A stretch of 35,670 nucleotides of DNA from a bacterium (GCA_021373255.1 JAJFTD010000080.1:1-35670), one strand, 5' to 3'. Shown: positions 9,036 to 16,496, counted from the first letter of the stretch. Numbers and translations are program-made. Notes: generated from the letters alone by a model not told the origin.

Positions 9036-9061
9036 ACACCTGTCACCCGACACCCGATACC
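9034..9061. repeat. Degenerate heptanucleotide tandem repeat
   Basis: Four 7-nt units in a row: CGACACC, TGTCACC, CGACACC and CGATACC. The array abuts copy A of the palindromic element. Confidence 0.65.
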
Positions 9062-9082
9062 TTTTCCTCAACACTCGCGAGC

Positions 9083-9112
9083 ATTCTAGCTTTACCGTAT
9101 GCAGTATGTCAA
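9083..9112 (-). promoter_or_regulatory. Promoter of the hydrolase-esterase operon
   Basis: On the minus strand TTGACA (9107-9112) and TAGAAT (9083-9088) are 18 nt apart. The predicted leader of about 165 nt contains copy A and both heptamer arrays. Confidence 0.6.
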
Positions 9113-9129
9113 GCGTCGGAAAGATATAA

Positions 9130-9158
9130 TTGACAAGCAGTGTATGCTGAGCTACATT
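9130..9158 (+). promoter_or_regulatory. Promoter of the GH5-like gene
   Basis: TTGACA (9130-9135) and TACATT (9153-9158) are 17 nt apart. Its -35 lies 17 nt from the divergent TTGACA at 9107-9112, the same back-to-back arrangement as at 3445/3471. Confidence 0.6.
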
Positions 9159-9210
9159 ACGAGCGTTGCATTCATGTGGGCAAAGCCCATAAAGAGGTCA
9201 ATAGGAAAGG

Positions 9211-10548
9211 ATGTACGCACGGATGAGAAGATTGACGATTCTACTTGCGTTGGCAGCAGTTGCGATGGTCGCATCAGTGGCCGTGGCTGACGCAAAGCTG
9301 GACCCGAAAGAGGTCCTCAGTGTTAAAAATGGCCGGTTCTACCTGGAGGGCAAGCCATTTGCCGAGATCAGCTTCAACAAGTTCGACTTGTTCTGGCAAT
9401 TATACGGCATTCTTCATGAAGGAAAAGGTGATACCCAGCAGTACAAGGACATGATCGCAGCTCAAGACCAGGCGCTTCGTGAGCTGCACGAGATGGGCTT
9501 CAAGACTATTCGCTTCTTTGCATTGCCGTGGGGCATTTGGGACTTTAGAGACACCTACCCCGACCCGGTAAAGCGTGAGAAGATATTTTACAAGGCAATG
9601 GACACTGCCCTTGATCTTTGCGACAAGAATAACATTAAGGTGGTGTATTCCCTCGGCGCGGGTAATTTCACAGATGCTTCCTGGAAAGACGGAAAGATTG
9701 TTCAGGGAAAAGAACAGCTCAGAGACTTGATAGGAAACCCCAACTCCGAAAACCGCAAGTTCCTGTATCAGTATATTGATGATGTGGTTACCAGATATAA
9801 AAATCGCAAGACCATTGCAATGTGGGAGATCAGTAATGAAGTTACTCTCACAGCAGATGTCATGCCGGATCACGATAACATAGTCGATGGTCAGAGGATG
9901 CCTTCACTGAAGGATGTCTCTGAATATTTCGATTCTGTGACAAAGCGTATCAAGAAGAACGACAGTCTCCGGCTGGTTAACAGCGGTGGGTCAAGCCTTC
10001 GCCCAAGCCAGTGGACACAATACACAAAGCATAAGTGGGGCACAGACACAGTCGATGAGCAGTTCAAGGCCTTTAAGATGCTTTATGGCAACACTGCGAT
10101 CGATATCATAGACATTCACTATTACCCAGGGCCGAAGTGGGGTGATATGGTGATCGGCGAAGATGGCAAAGAGACGGCAATGAGCCTTCGACGTTATATG
10201 AACATGGCCAAGATGCTGAACAAACCGCTGTATGTCGGTGAGTGCGGCACATCACCTTTGGCAAAAGATGACCCTAATAATAAACAGATCTTCGAAGAAA
10301 CTCCTGACTATCTAGATAGCTATCAGGACCCGATTGCGCAGAAGTGGGTTCAGAGAATGCTTGACGAGATCGTGGACTCGGGCGTGCAGTTGTCGCACTG
10401 GTGGGAATACTCCTCGAACAGAGATGTAGACCAGGTAAGAACGAGCTTCGACCTGAAGAAAGGCAAAACTGATCCTGTGCTCAGGCAGATCATAGATGCA
10501 AATAAGAGACTCAAGGCTAAGTTGAGAATTCCATCAAGCGATTCTTAA
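9211..10548 (+). CDS. Secreted GH5-like (cellulase/mannanase clan) glycoside hydrolase
   Basis: A 445-residue protein with a clear signal peptide (MRRLTILLALAAVAMVASVAVADA). The TIM barrel of clan GH-A is recognisable. FYLEGKPFAEISFNKFD begins the fold, the acid/base is Glu210 in MWEISNE, His303-Tyr304 lies in DIIDIHYYPG, and the nucleophile is Glu344 in LYVGECG. A late aromatic segment, LSHWWEYSSN, may line the sugar site. It would cleave beta-linked glycans such as mannan, glucan or xyloglucan outside the cytoplasm; the exact subfamily is not assignable by eye. The first ATG has AGGAAAGG just upstream; an ATG four codons later would also give a good signal peptide. It is monocistronic and followed by a cluster of hairpins. 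Confidence 0.82.
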   Translation: MYARMRRLTILLALAAVAMVASVAVADAKLDPKEVLSVKNGRFYLEGKPFAEISFNKFDLFWQLYGILHEGKGDTQQYKDMIAAQDQALRELHEMGFKTIRFFALPWGIWDFRDTYPDPVKREKIFYKAMDTALDLCDKNNIKVVYSLGAGNFTDASWKDGKIVQGKEQLRDLIGNPNSENRKFLYQYIDDVVTRYKNRKTIAMWEISNEVTLTADVMPDHDNIVDGQRMPSLKDVSEYFDSVTKRIKKNDSLRLVNSGGSSLRPSQWTQYTKHKWGTDTVDEQFKAFKMLYGNTAIDIIDIHYYPGPKWGDMVIGEDGKETAMSLRRYMNMAKMLNKPLYVGECGTSPLAKDDPNNKQIFEETPDYLDSYQDPIAQKWVQRMLDEIVDSGVQLSHWWEYSSNRDVDQVRTSFDLKKGKTDPVLRQIIDANKRLKAKLRIPSSDS

Positions 10549-10563
10549 ACACTGTAGGAGAAA

Positions 10564-10645
10564 CGGATCGCAGATCCGCAAGAATTGGGTCCAGGATGGC
10601 ACATCCTGGACCATCAAGATTGTCATTATGCGCTAAACTAGCGCA
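10564..10645. terminator. Three tandem triloop hairpins between convergent genes
   Basis: Three perfect inverted repeats follow one another. CGGATC/GATCCG (10564-10578) has loop GCA. An 11-bp stem, 10588-10598 with 10602-10612, also has loop GCA. TGCGCTA/TAGCGCA (10629-10645) has loop AAC. They fill the gap between the GH5-like stop and the stop of the small secreted protein. The place fits bidirectional termination or 3'-end protection of mRNA, although U-runs are lacking. Confidence 0.5.
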
Positions 10646-10655
10646 AGGTTGGCCG

Positions 10656-11069
10656 TCACCCAGATGCGGGGGGTGCTTCGCCGGGGGCTCTGGGAAGCAC
10701 TAGTGGATATATCGTGCGAAAACGCTGCGCCCAGGTGTCGGCGAGAGCTTGTTTTGTGGTGCTGTTAATTTGGGCGTCACAGTCGGCAACCGTGACCAGA
10801 ACCTTGCCTCCAGCGTAGACGGCAGTGGTGTTACCGGTGGTCTGGACTACTACAGTATCGAGGCCGACTCCGCCTGGAAATAGCAGGTCATTCACACGTT
10901 GTTGAATGGCGTCAGCCCGTTGCTGAGCTGTGAAGCCTGACGATGCGCATCGAATCCTCAGGAAGAGATAATTCCCCATCATTACGTTGCCCTCTTGCGC
11001 GAGGGTAGCCGACGATAGTATCAACATAATCGCACCGGCGAGCATGCCGGTTATGAGAACACGTCGCAT
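10656..11069 (-). CDS. Small secreted protein of unknown function
   Basis: A 137-residue protein with signal peptide MRRVLITGMLAGAIMLILSSATLAQ. The mature part has an alpha/beta pattern: QRADAIQQRVNDLLFPGG, then strands VVVQTTGNTTAVYAGGKVLVTVADCDAQ, then a helix TTKQALADTWAQRFRTIYPLV. It resembles the periplasmic domain found before some MscS-type channels, but here it stands alone without a membrane domain. It is the last gene of a three-gene operon. Its ATG lies 3 nt after the flavoprotein stop, and the ribosome binding site GAGGTG includes that TGA, so translation is probably coupled. Confidence 0.65.
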   Translation of the reverse strand: MRRVLITGMLAGAIMLILSSATLAQEGNVMMGNYLFLRIRCASSGFTAQQRADAIQQRVNDLLFPGGVGLDTVVVQTTGNTTAVYAGGKVLVTVADCDAQINSTTKQALADTWAQRFRTIYPLVLPRAPGEAPPASG

Positions 11070-11072
11070 GTG

Positions 11073-12332
11073 TCACCTCTGAGCGAACTCCGCAGCCGCC
11101 TCCCCAGCAACATAGCCTGTCGAGAATGCAGCCTGGAGGTTATAACCGCCTGTTTCAGCGTCTATATCTATCACTTCACCTGCAAAGAACAAACCATCCA
11201 CCAGTTTAGACATCATGGTCTTCGGGTCGATCTCTTTTATGGATACACCACCCGCCGTTACGATCGCCTCATCCAGCGGGGCCATCCGCTTCACCGTTAC
11301 CCGGAAGTCCTTGAGCAGGTCTACCAAGTCCGTGCGCTCGGAAGCAGTGATGGTATTTACTGGCTTGTCCGGATCAATCGCAACCAGCCTTACGAACACC
11401 TCCACCATCAACCTCGGTAGCAGGTCGTGCAAATAATTCTTAAAGTGCCTGGTCTGCTTGAAATCCCTGATGAAACGTTCATGCAACTGCTCACGAGTCA
11501 GGGCTGGCTTCAAGTCGATAGAGATGATCGTCTTGCCATGGTCCAGCAGCACGCCAGCTTTCCTGCTCAGGGTTAGTATTATCGGCCCCGAAACCCCGTT
11601 TTGCGTAAACAACATTTCCCCGAACTCCGAAGCAATCCGCGTCGGTATTTCCTGGCCGGGTGACTCGCGTAGAAGCGTCACCTCAACGTTTCTCAGAGAT
11701 AATCCCTGTAATTGTCTTACCCAGTTCTGCGACACGACCAGTGCAGAAAGAGCCGGCCTTGGGCGAACGATGGTGTGGCCGAGTTCGCGGGCCATGTGGT
11801 AGCCGTCACCTGTAGAGCCGGTTTTGGGATACGATGCGCCGCCGGTCGCGAGGACCACAGCGTCTGCATCCGTACGGCCACCGTAAAGTTTTACTCCCAC
11901 CACGCGGCCGTCTTTCACTTCTATGGACTTTGCCGTCGCATTGTATTTGATGCGAACTCCCACCGACTCCATCCATCGCTCGAATGCGTTGGCGACATCT
12001 CCTGCGCGATCAGACACGGGAAACACTCTTCCCCCGCGCTCCACTTTCGTCTCCACGCCCATTTTTCTCAGAAAGTCCAACAGGTCATCGCGGAAGTATC
12101 GAGAGAATGCGCCATAGAGAAACTTGCCATTAGGTTCAAATGCCTCGATGAAGTCACGCAACTCGGCGGTATTCGTGACATTTCCCCTACCCTTACCGGC
12201 AATCCTGAGCTTACGTCCAAGTTTCGAGCCTTTCTCCAGCAGCACAGCATTCGCGCCGGACTCAGCCGCGCGGCCAGCAGCGACCATACCCGCTGCGCCT
12301 CCGCCAATGATCACAACTCTGGAACTTGCCAT
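11073..12332 (-). CDS. HI0933/BaiN/YhiN-family FAD-dependent oxidoreductase
   Basis: A 419-residue flavoprotein, normal length for the HI0933 (YhiN/BaiN) family. FAD-binding GGGAAGMVAAGRAAESG lies near the N-terminus. It is followed by the family signature KLGRKLRIAGKGRGNVTN, an internal GVSGPIILTLSR region, and C-terminal FFAGEVIDIDAETGGYNLQAAFSTGYVAG, where the second FAD contact sits. The biochemical role of most members is unknown; BaiN in clostridia is implicated in bile-acid dehydroxylation, which should not be transferred here. The start ATG overlaps the MFS stop by one base (TAATG), with no separate ribosome binding site, so it depends on translational coupling. Confidence 0.9.
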   Translation of the reverse strand: MASSRVVIIGGGAAGMVAAGRAAESGANAVLLEKGSKLGRKLRIAGKGRGNVTNTAELRDFIEAFEPNGKFLYGAFSRYFRDDLLDFLRKMGVETKVERGGRVFPVSDRAGDVANAFERWMESVGVRIKYNATAKSIEVKDGRVVGVKLYGGRTDADAVVLATGGASYPKTGSTGDGYHMARELGHTIVRPRPALSALVVSQNWVRQLQGLSLRNVEVTLLRESPGQEIPTRIASEFGEMLFTQNGVSGPIILTLSRKAGVLLDHGKTIISIDLKPALTREQLHERFIRDFKQTRHFKNYLHDLLPRLMVEVFVRLVAIDPDKPVNTITASERTDLVDLLKDFRVTVKRMAPLDEAIVTAGGVSIKEIDPKTMMSKLVDGLFFAGEVIDIDAETGGYNLQAAFSTGYVAGEAAAEFAQR

Positions 12333-13498
12333 TATACTGTGTCCAATACTTTCTTATTAGTTCGTAACCTTGATGCAAGGAAGAGCGACACAACTACTAC
12401 CACAGCTCCGCCTAAAAACGTGACCTGATACCCTAGAGATGCCCAAAGTTGACCACCAATAAGCGGCACAACAACTGCCATCACGTGATTTGCCGTGACC
12501 CCTGTCGAAAGCGCAGGTGTGAGATCCTCAGGTTCAGCGATCTTTTGCAGATAAGTGGTAAGGCATGTCGTGGACAGGTAGAAGAAATTGTCCAGGCAGT
12601 AGAGCACATACAGAATATGCGCATTAGGTATCTTAGCATATCCGATAAAGACTAATATCAGCGCGGAATAGCTGGACATGAGTATCTTCCGCTCGCCGAT
12701 GCGATCGATCAAACGCCCGACATAGGGTCCACCCACCATATTTACTATATTGTTGATGACCATCAATAGAGCAACGGTTTTCAGCGACGTGTGGTATTCT
12801 CTGGTGAGCGCGTAGACGGCGAAGGTCATAAACACCTGTTTGCGGCCGCCCTCGAGCAGCGTAAGCCAATAATAGAGCCCATACTTGCGCTTCCACACGA
12901 ATCGTGGCCTATCTGCGTGATTGATTTCCCGGCGCAAGCCAAGCATCACAACAGCCGCGAGGAATATCATCCCACTGCCGAATAAGAACCAGTGCGGATA
13001 TATGATTGTGTTACCAATTAAGCGTACGGTAAGCATCCCCAGAACCGATCCGAGGCTCCCCACGCACATAGTCTGGCCAAGGCGTTTGCCCTTATTATTG
13101 CCCTCTCCTGAAAACCGAAGCACCAGCGACGACTGCAGCGGCATCCACGCGTGGAACCCGACGCTCCACACAAAAGAAAAAGCCATCAGGCTGGGGATAC
13201 CGTGAACCCACGCGTAAGCCGCCATTCCGCCTGACATTGCAAAAAGCATAATAGAGCCCAGCATCGGCTCTGCTACGCGCATAGTGAGTGCAGCCAACAG
13301 GAAACACAGTATCCCAGGGAACTCCCTCACGGCCTCAACAGGACCAAGTTGGTTCGGTTGGATGCTAAGCGTTTCGGTAGCGAAATTATAAAAGATGGCG
13401 CTGTAGATGCCGAAGCCATACATCATGCAAAAGACTGCTGTCCATAACAGCTTGAGGTCGCGCTTGAGCGCGTGGAGGCGGTCGAGTAGCTGAGGCAC
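12332..13498 (-). CDS. Major facilitator superfamily transporter
   Basis: About 388 residues with twelve predicted membrane helices, beginning with LLWTAVFCMMYGFGIYSAIF and ending with VTFLGGAVVVVVSLFLASRL. An MFS-like loop, GPYVGRLIDRIGERKIL, follows helix 8. The substrate cannot be told. I place the start at the GTG at 13498, where AAGGAG lies 6 nt upstream. The frame is open to an ATG at 13603, but that codon lies upstream of the predicted promoter (13561-13590) and has no ribosome binding site. It is the first gene of the operon with the flavoprotein and the small secreted protein, and divergent from lexA. A link to the SOS response would be speculative. Confidence 0.85.
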   Translation of the reverse strand: MPQLLDRLHALKRDLKLLWTAVFCMMYGFGIYSAIFYNFATETLSIQPNQLGPVEAVREFPGILCFLLAALTMRVAEPMLGSIMLFAMSGGMAAYAWVHGIPSLMAFSFVWSVGFHAWMPLQSSLVLRFSGEGNNKGKRLGQTMCVGSLGSVLGMLTVRLIGNTIIYPHWFLFGSGMIFLAAVVMLGLRREINHADRPRFVWKRKYGLYYWLTLLEGGRKQVFMTFAVYALTREYHTSLKTVALLMVINNIVNMVGGPYVGRLIDRIGERKILMSSYSALILVFIGYAKIPNAHILYVLYCLDNFFYLSTTCLTTYLQKIAEPEDLTPALSTGVTANHVMAVVVPLIGGQLWASLGYQVTFLGGAVVVVVSLFLASRLRTNKKVLDTV

Positions 13499-13560
13499 AG
13501 AACTCTCCTTGAAGACCGGGACACGGGGGTCCGTGGCGGGGCCGTGGTTGTTACAAAACG

Positions 13561-13590
13561 ATTGTACCGGAGTCAGCTCATGGCCGTCAA
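13561..13590 (-). promoter_or_regulatory. Promoter of the MFS transporter operon
   Basis: On the minus strand TTGACG (13585-13590) and TACAAT (13561-13566) are 18 nt apart. Transcription would start near 13554, which favours the GTG at 13498 as start codon. Confidence 0.6.
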
Positions 13591-13646
13591 GGCTTTTGCC
13601 CATATTAATGGATCAATGCCTGCTGAATATTTTTATAAAAAAGCTC

Positions 13647-13675
13647 TTGACAGGCAGGCAAGCTGAGGTTATTAT
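13647..13675 (+). promoter_or_regulatory. lexA promoter
   Basis: TTGACA (13647-13652) and TATTAT (13670-13675) are 17 nt apart. A perfect TATAAT overlaps it at 13673-13678 but with 20-nt spacing. The likely transcription start falls inside the palindrome at 13679-13696. Confidence 0.65.
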
Positions 13676-13678
13676 AAT

Positions 13679-13696
13679 GGTGTAATTCTTTACACC
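13679..13696. promoter_or_regulatory. Candidate LexA operator (SOS box)
   Basis: A perfect 18-nt inverted repeat, GGTGTAA-TTCT-TTACACC, lies directly after the -10 and over the presumed transcription start of lexA. LexA represses its own gene in most bacteria, so a perfect palindrome at this place is the obvious operator candidate. The sequence differs from the E. coli CTGT-N8-ACAG and Firmicute CGAAC-N4-GTTCG boxes. The assignment rests on position and symmetry. Confidence 0.55.
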
Positions 13697-13707
13697 TGGT
13701 TGGTTAA

Positions 13708-14352
13708 ATGACAAGTAGACTCACGGATAGGCAGGAACAAGTACTTAAGGCCATACGCCAAGCGCTAAAGCGCGACGGCAGGCCGCCGAGCATCCACGAG
13801 TTGATGGCAGAACTTAACGTCTCCAGCCCCAATGGCATCGCCAAGCACTTGGGAGTGTTGGAAACTAAGGGATATATCCACCGGGAGTCGGGGGCTAGGG
13901 GAATAAGGCTTGTAAACGATAATAGTTACCAGGCTCCTCCCGAGCACACGGACTTGGCTTTTGTGCCGCTGGTGGGGCAGATTGCGGCTGGCTCGCCTAT
14001 CTTGGCTGAGGAAAACGTCGAAGAAGTGCTGCCGGTCCCGCAGTCGATAGCCGGGCCGGGAGTAGAAGTTTTCTTCCTCAAGGTCAAGGGCGAGAGCATG
14101 ATTGAAGAGGGCATTATGTCCGGCGATCTGGTTATGGTGGAGAAGTGCTCCAGCGTGACAAACGGGGAAATAGCTGCAGTGATGATCGAAGATGAGGCAA
14201 CAGTAAAGCGTTTCTACCGGCGAGATGGCAAGATCGTTCTCGAACCGGCGAACGCACTTTATGAGCCTATTGTTGTGGACCCCAGTATTTCTCGATGTGA
14301 AGTGGTCGGGCGTGTAGTCGGACTGCTGAGAAGTTACAGGCGAAAGTTTTGA
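13708..14352 (+). CDS. lexA: LexA SOS-response repressor
   Basis: A 214-residue full-length LexA. The N-terminal winged helix-turn-helix includes LTDRQEQVLKAIRQ and RPPSIHELMAELNVSSPNGIAKHLGVLETKGYI. The self-cleavage site is Ala94-Gly95 in VGQIAAGSP. The catalytic dyad is Ser130 in KGESMIEEGI and Lys167 in ATVKRFYRR. In the SOS response RecA filaments trigger cleavage and derepression of repair genes. The recognition helix (SSPNGIAKHL) differs from E. coli, in keeping with a different operator. There is no strong ribosome binding site before the ATG, and the leader is short (about 25 nt). The stop precedes a small membrane-protein gene by 32 nt. Confidence 0.95.
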   Translation: MTSRLTDRQEQVLKAIRQALKRDGRPPSIHELMAELNVSSPNGIAKHLGVLETKGYIHRESGARGIRLVNDNSYQAPPEHTDLAFVPLVGQIAAGSPILAEENVEEVLPVPQSIAGPGVEVFFLKVKGESMIEEGIMSGDLVMVEKCSSVTNGEIAAVMIEDEATVKRFYRRDGKIVLEPANALYEPIVVDPSISRCEVVGRVVGLLRSYRRKF

Positions 14353-14384
14353 TCACCGGCGGTTGCCGGTTTGGAGGGTTTGAG

Positions 14385-14843
14385 TTGGCTAACAAGGGAA
14401 CGTGTATTTGCGTGATAATGGTAATACTGGCTCTTATCGCAGCCAAAGCAGTATTTCCTGTATGGATGGGCACTGGATTGGTTATGGTTGGGTTTGTAGT
14501 GGGTAAAGAAGACTTGTCCAGCCCATCAGCGAGCAGGCGAAGAGCTGGATTCAAGCGGATGGCATCAGTGATGCTTACAGGGATGCTGCTTATAATAACA
14601 GGATTGCAGGCAGACAAGGCGCCATGGAGCCTTCAAATTGCCGATGCAGAGCAGGCTAGGCACGCATTGCTTTCTCTTTGGGTATATTCTGCAGCCCTTA
14701 TTGGTTCACCGGTGCTTGCGTGGGCGTATATGATGCATCGAGAACGCCCCGCGAAACGGCAGGTGCGCAGGGTCAGGCGAGAACGAACACTCTCCAGGCT
14801 GGCTGATCAGACAAACAGGAGGCACTTAAGAGCTGCTGTCTGA
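14385..14843 (+). CDS. Small membrane protein of unknown function downstream of lexA
   Basis: About 152 residues. I choose the TTG at 14385 because GGAGGG lies 6 nt upstream; the frame is open from 14349, overlapping lexA. Hydrophobic segments are CVIMVILALIAAKAVFPVWMGTGLVMVGFVV (one long or two short helices), MASVMLTGMLLIITGLQ and LLSLWVYSAALIGSPVLAWAYMM. A strongly basic cytoplasmic tail (RPAKRQVRRVRRERTLSRL) follows. No family is recognised. Spacing suggests cotranscription with lexA. SOS-linked small membrane proteins that delay division exist in other bacteria, but no sequence likeness supports that here. Confidence 0.6.
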   Translation: MANKGTCICVIMVILALIAAKAVFPVWMGTGLVMVGFVVGKEDLSSPSASRRRAGFKRMASVMLTGMLLIITGLQADKAPWSLQIADAEQARHALLSLWVYSAALIGSPVLAWAYMMHRERPAKRQVRRVRRERTLSRLADQTNRRHLRAAV

Positions 14844-14964
14844 GTCCGGCACATCTCTCCCGATCCGCTGAAAACACAAGAATATGCACTGCAAAAGCTG
14901 TTGTGAATACCTAAAGTTAGATGGAATGATATTCTTGAGCGGCGAGCAGGGAAAGGAGAGATAT

Positions 14965-15225
14965 ATGGGGGCTGTCGGAATACCGGATATCCATGAAGAC
15001 CGCTCGGTTCGGCTGACTAAGCGCGAACTGGAAGTACTCTCCCTCGTAATAGAGGGAAAGTCCAGTAAGGACGTGGCAGATGCGCTATATGTCAGCAAGC
15101 GGACTGTGGACTTCCATTTAGCCAACATATATGACAAGCTCCAGGTGTCCAACAGAGTGCAAGCGTTTCGGCGAGCAACCAGGTTGGGTCTGATCCCACT
15201 GGAAGCAACATTGTCGGGGCACTAG
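14965..15225 (+). CDS. Stand-alone LuxR/GerE-type helix-turn-helix protein
   Basis: About 86 residues starting at the ATG with AAGGAG 6 nt upstream. Almost the whole protein is a LuxR_C_like DNA-binding domain: LTKRELEVLSLVIEGKSSKDVADALYVSKRTVDFHLANIYDKLQVSNRVQAFRRATRLGLI. Conserved features include the TxRExEVL opening and the recognition helix SKRTVDFHLANIYDKL. There is no receiver or ligand-binding domain, so activity would be set by abundance or a partner, as in GerE-like proteins. It is followed by a strong terminator. Confidence 0.85.
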   Translation: MGAVGIPDIHEDRSVRLTKRELEVLSLVIEGKSSKDVADALYVSKRTVDFHLANIYDKLQVSNRVQAFRRATRLGLIPLEATLSGH

Positions 15226-15250
15226 CCAGACACCAAGCCCAGTCTCGTAG

Positions 15251-15287
15251 ACAAAACGGCCGCACCATTATGATGCGGCCGTTTTGT
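15251..15287. terminator. Bidirectional terminator
   Basis: A perfect 14-bp stem (15251-15264 with 15274-15287) surrounds a 9-nt loop. The stem carries A and T runs at its base, so it can act as a U-tract hairpin in both directions between the convergent HTH and beta-propeller genes. Confidence 0.8.
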
Positions 15288-15293
15288 CGCATA

Positions 15294-16496
15294 TTAGCGA
15301 CTGACTCTCAGCATGTATACCACACCGTTTGCGCACCGCAGGGCACACAGCGAACCATCTCGCGAACAGACTGATTCCACTATCGCTGATGGGATTCTTA
15401 TAGACGGCTGTGGATTACCGGCTCCATTTACAACGAACAATTCGTTTTTCTCGTTACAGACCAGCACCTCACCCGCACTAGTCACAAGTAATGGGTTTAT
15501 CTGGAAAAATAACGAGCCTTTGTCCCACAACTGATTCCCCTGGACATCAAGAAGAACAGCATGCTTCTCAAAGGTGGATTTCCCTTTGTGCCTGATCAGA
15601 TTTGAGCGTCCGAGGCAGACGTAACGGCCATCAGGGGAAAAATAGACACGGCATTTCCCGGAAGCATCTATTGCACCCTGCCATATTGGGTTACCATCAA
15701 CATCAATAAGCGCAAATGCGCCGTCTATGCTGCGTTTGTTGGGCTGGGAACACACAGCAATACGGTCGGCTGAGTGCAGATGCTGCACGTGAACCAGATT
15801 AGCTGAATCCGCGTCTAGCTCCCATATTCGGTCGCCATCGATGCTCCTGCATTGCACTTTCGATTTTTGCCATGTTCCAACTACGACCCGCTCCCCAGCC
15901 GGATCAAGGCTCACAGACACAACCGCCCCCGGAGCGCGCCATCGCTGGTATCTTTTCTTATCATGTGAGATATCAATAATGTAGACGCGCTTGCTTCCAG
16001 TGCCTACAACAAATCTTGCTCCCCCGTCTACCTTACATGCGTCCGCGGACCAAATTGCCCCGCCCACATCCATCTTCCAACACACTCGCCCGTTCGAATC
16101 TATCAGGGTGCATGTTGTGTTGGCGGAGTCCATTGCTGAATAAGCAATTGCGTAGTTGGCATCTGGTGACAATATGAACTGGTCAACATCGGGAATTGTG
16201 GTTGTGTAGAGCATTGACCCTGTGGATGTATTATATAAAGTTTCACCGGTGTCTGTAATAATGCATAGATGATGGCTGGAGGGGGAAAATGACATGTGCC
16301 TGATGCCGTTTACTGAGGTTTTCCATCGAAGAGCGACTTTAGATGGCTTTGTACTTGCTTGGGCGCTGGCTTGGACATTGCCTTGAGAACCGGTTCGGGT
16401 TTTGCGCACAAAAACGGGAAGCGCGCAGCACATCAGCAGTAAAACTGCTGTCAATGCAACCGCTGCATGGCTTGTTCTGGTTCGTCCTCTAGGCAT
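15294..16496 (-). CDS. Exported or membrane-anchored beta-propeller (WD40/PQQ-like) protein
   Basis: A 400-residue protein with a positively charged N-terminus and one hydrophobic segment (AAVALTAVLLLMCCALPVFV), a signal anchor or signal peptide. The rest is repeated four-stranded blades, for example VALRWKTSVNGIRHMSFSPS, LYTTTIPDVDQFILSPDANYAIAYS, VVSVSLDPAGERVVVGTW and CRVYFSPDGRYVCLG, about seven in total. These blades resemble WD40/PQQ-like propellers that use internal repeats as a binding scaffold. There are no catalytic residues to point to. It is monocistronic with its own promoter and convergent with the LuxR-type gene. Confidence 0.7.
   Translation of the reverse strand: MPRGRTRTSHAAVALTAVLLLMCCALPVFVRKTRTGSQGNVQASAQASTKPSKVALRWKTSVNGIRHMSFSPSSHHLCIITDTGETLYNTSTGSMLYTTTIPDVDQFILSPDANYAIAYSAMDSANTTCTLIDSNGRVCWKMDVGGAIWSADACKVDGGARFVVGTGSKRVYIIDISHDKKRYQRWRAPGAVVSVSLDPAGERVVVGTWQKSKVQCRSIDGDRIWELDADSANLVHVQHLHSADRIAVCSQPNKRSIDGAFALIDVDGNPIWQGAIDASGKCRVYFSPDGRYVCLGRSNLIRHKGKSTFEKHAVLLDVQGNQLWDKGSLFFQINPLLVTSAGEVLVCNEKNELFVVNGAGNPQPSIRIPSAIVESVCSRDGSLCALRCANGVVYMLRVSR

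Noticed and set aside
7148-9046. Longer hydrolase frame starting at 9046
   Set aside because: The added 44 residues translate the REP-like element and heptamer repeats. The ATG at 8914 has AGGAGG and begins a signal peptide.
8941-9061. A CRISPR array, suggested by the short repeats
   Set aside because: The units are 7 nt and contiguous, without spacers, and no cas gene is present.
11712-12428. A 238-codon plus-strand frame opposite the flavoprotein
   Set aside because: It has the composition of an antisense shadow (His, Arg and Cys rich) and lies opposite a clear HI0933 family gene.
12332-13603. Longer MFS reading frame starting at the ATG at 13603
   Set aside because: The extra 35 residues look non-coding. 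A promoter (13561-13590) lies inside them, and the GTG at 13498 has a strong ribosome binding site.
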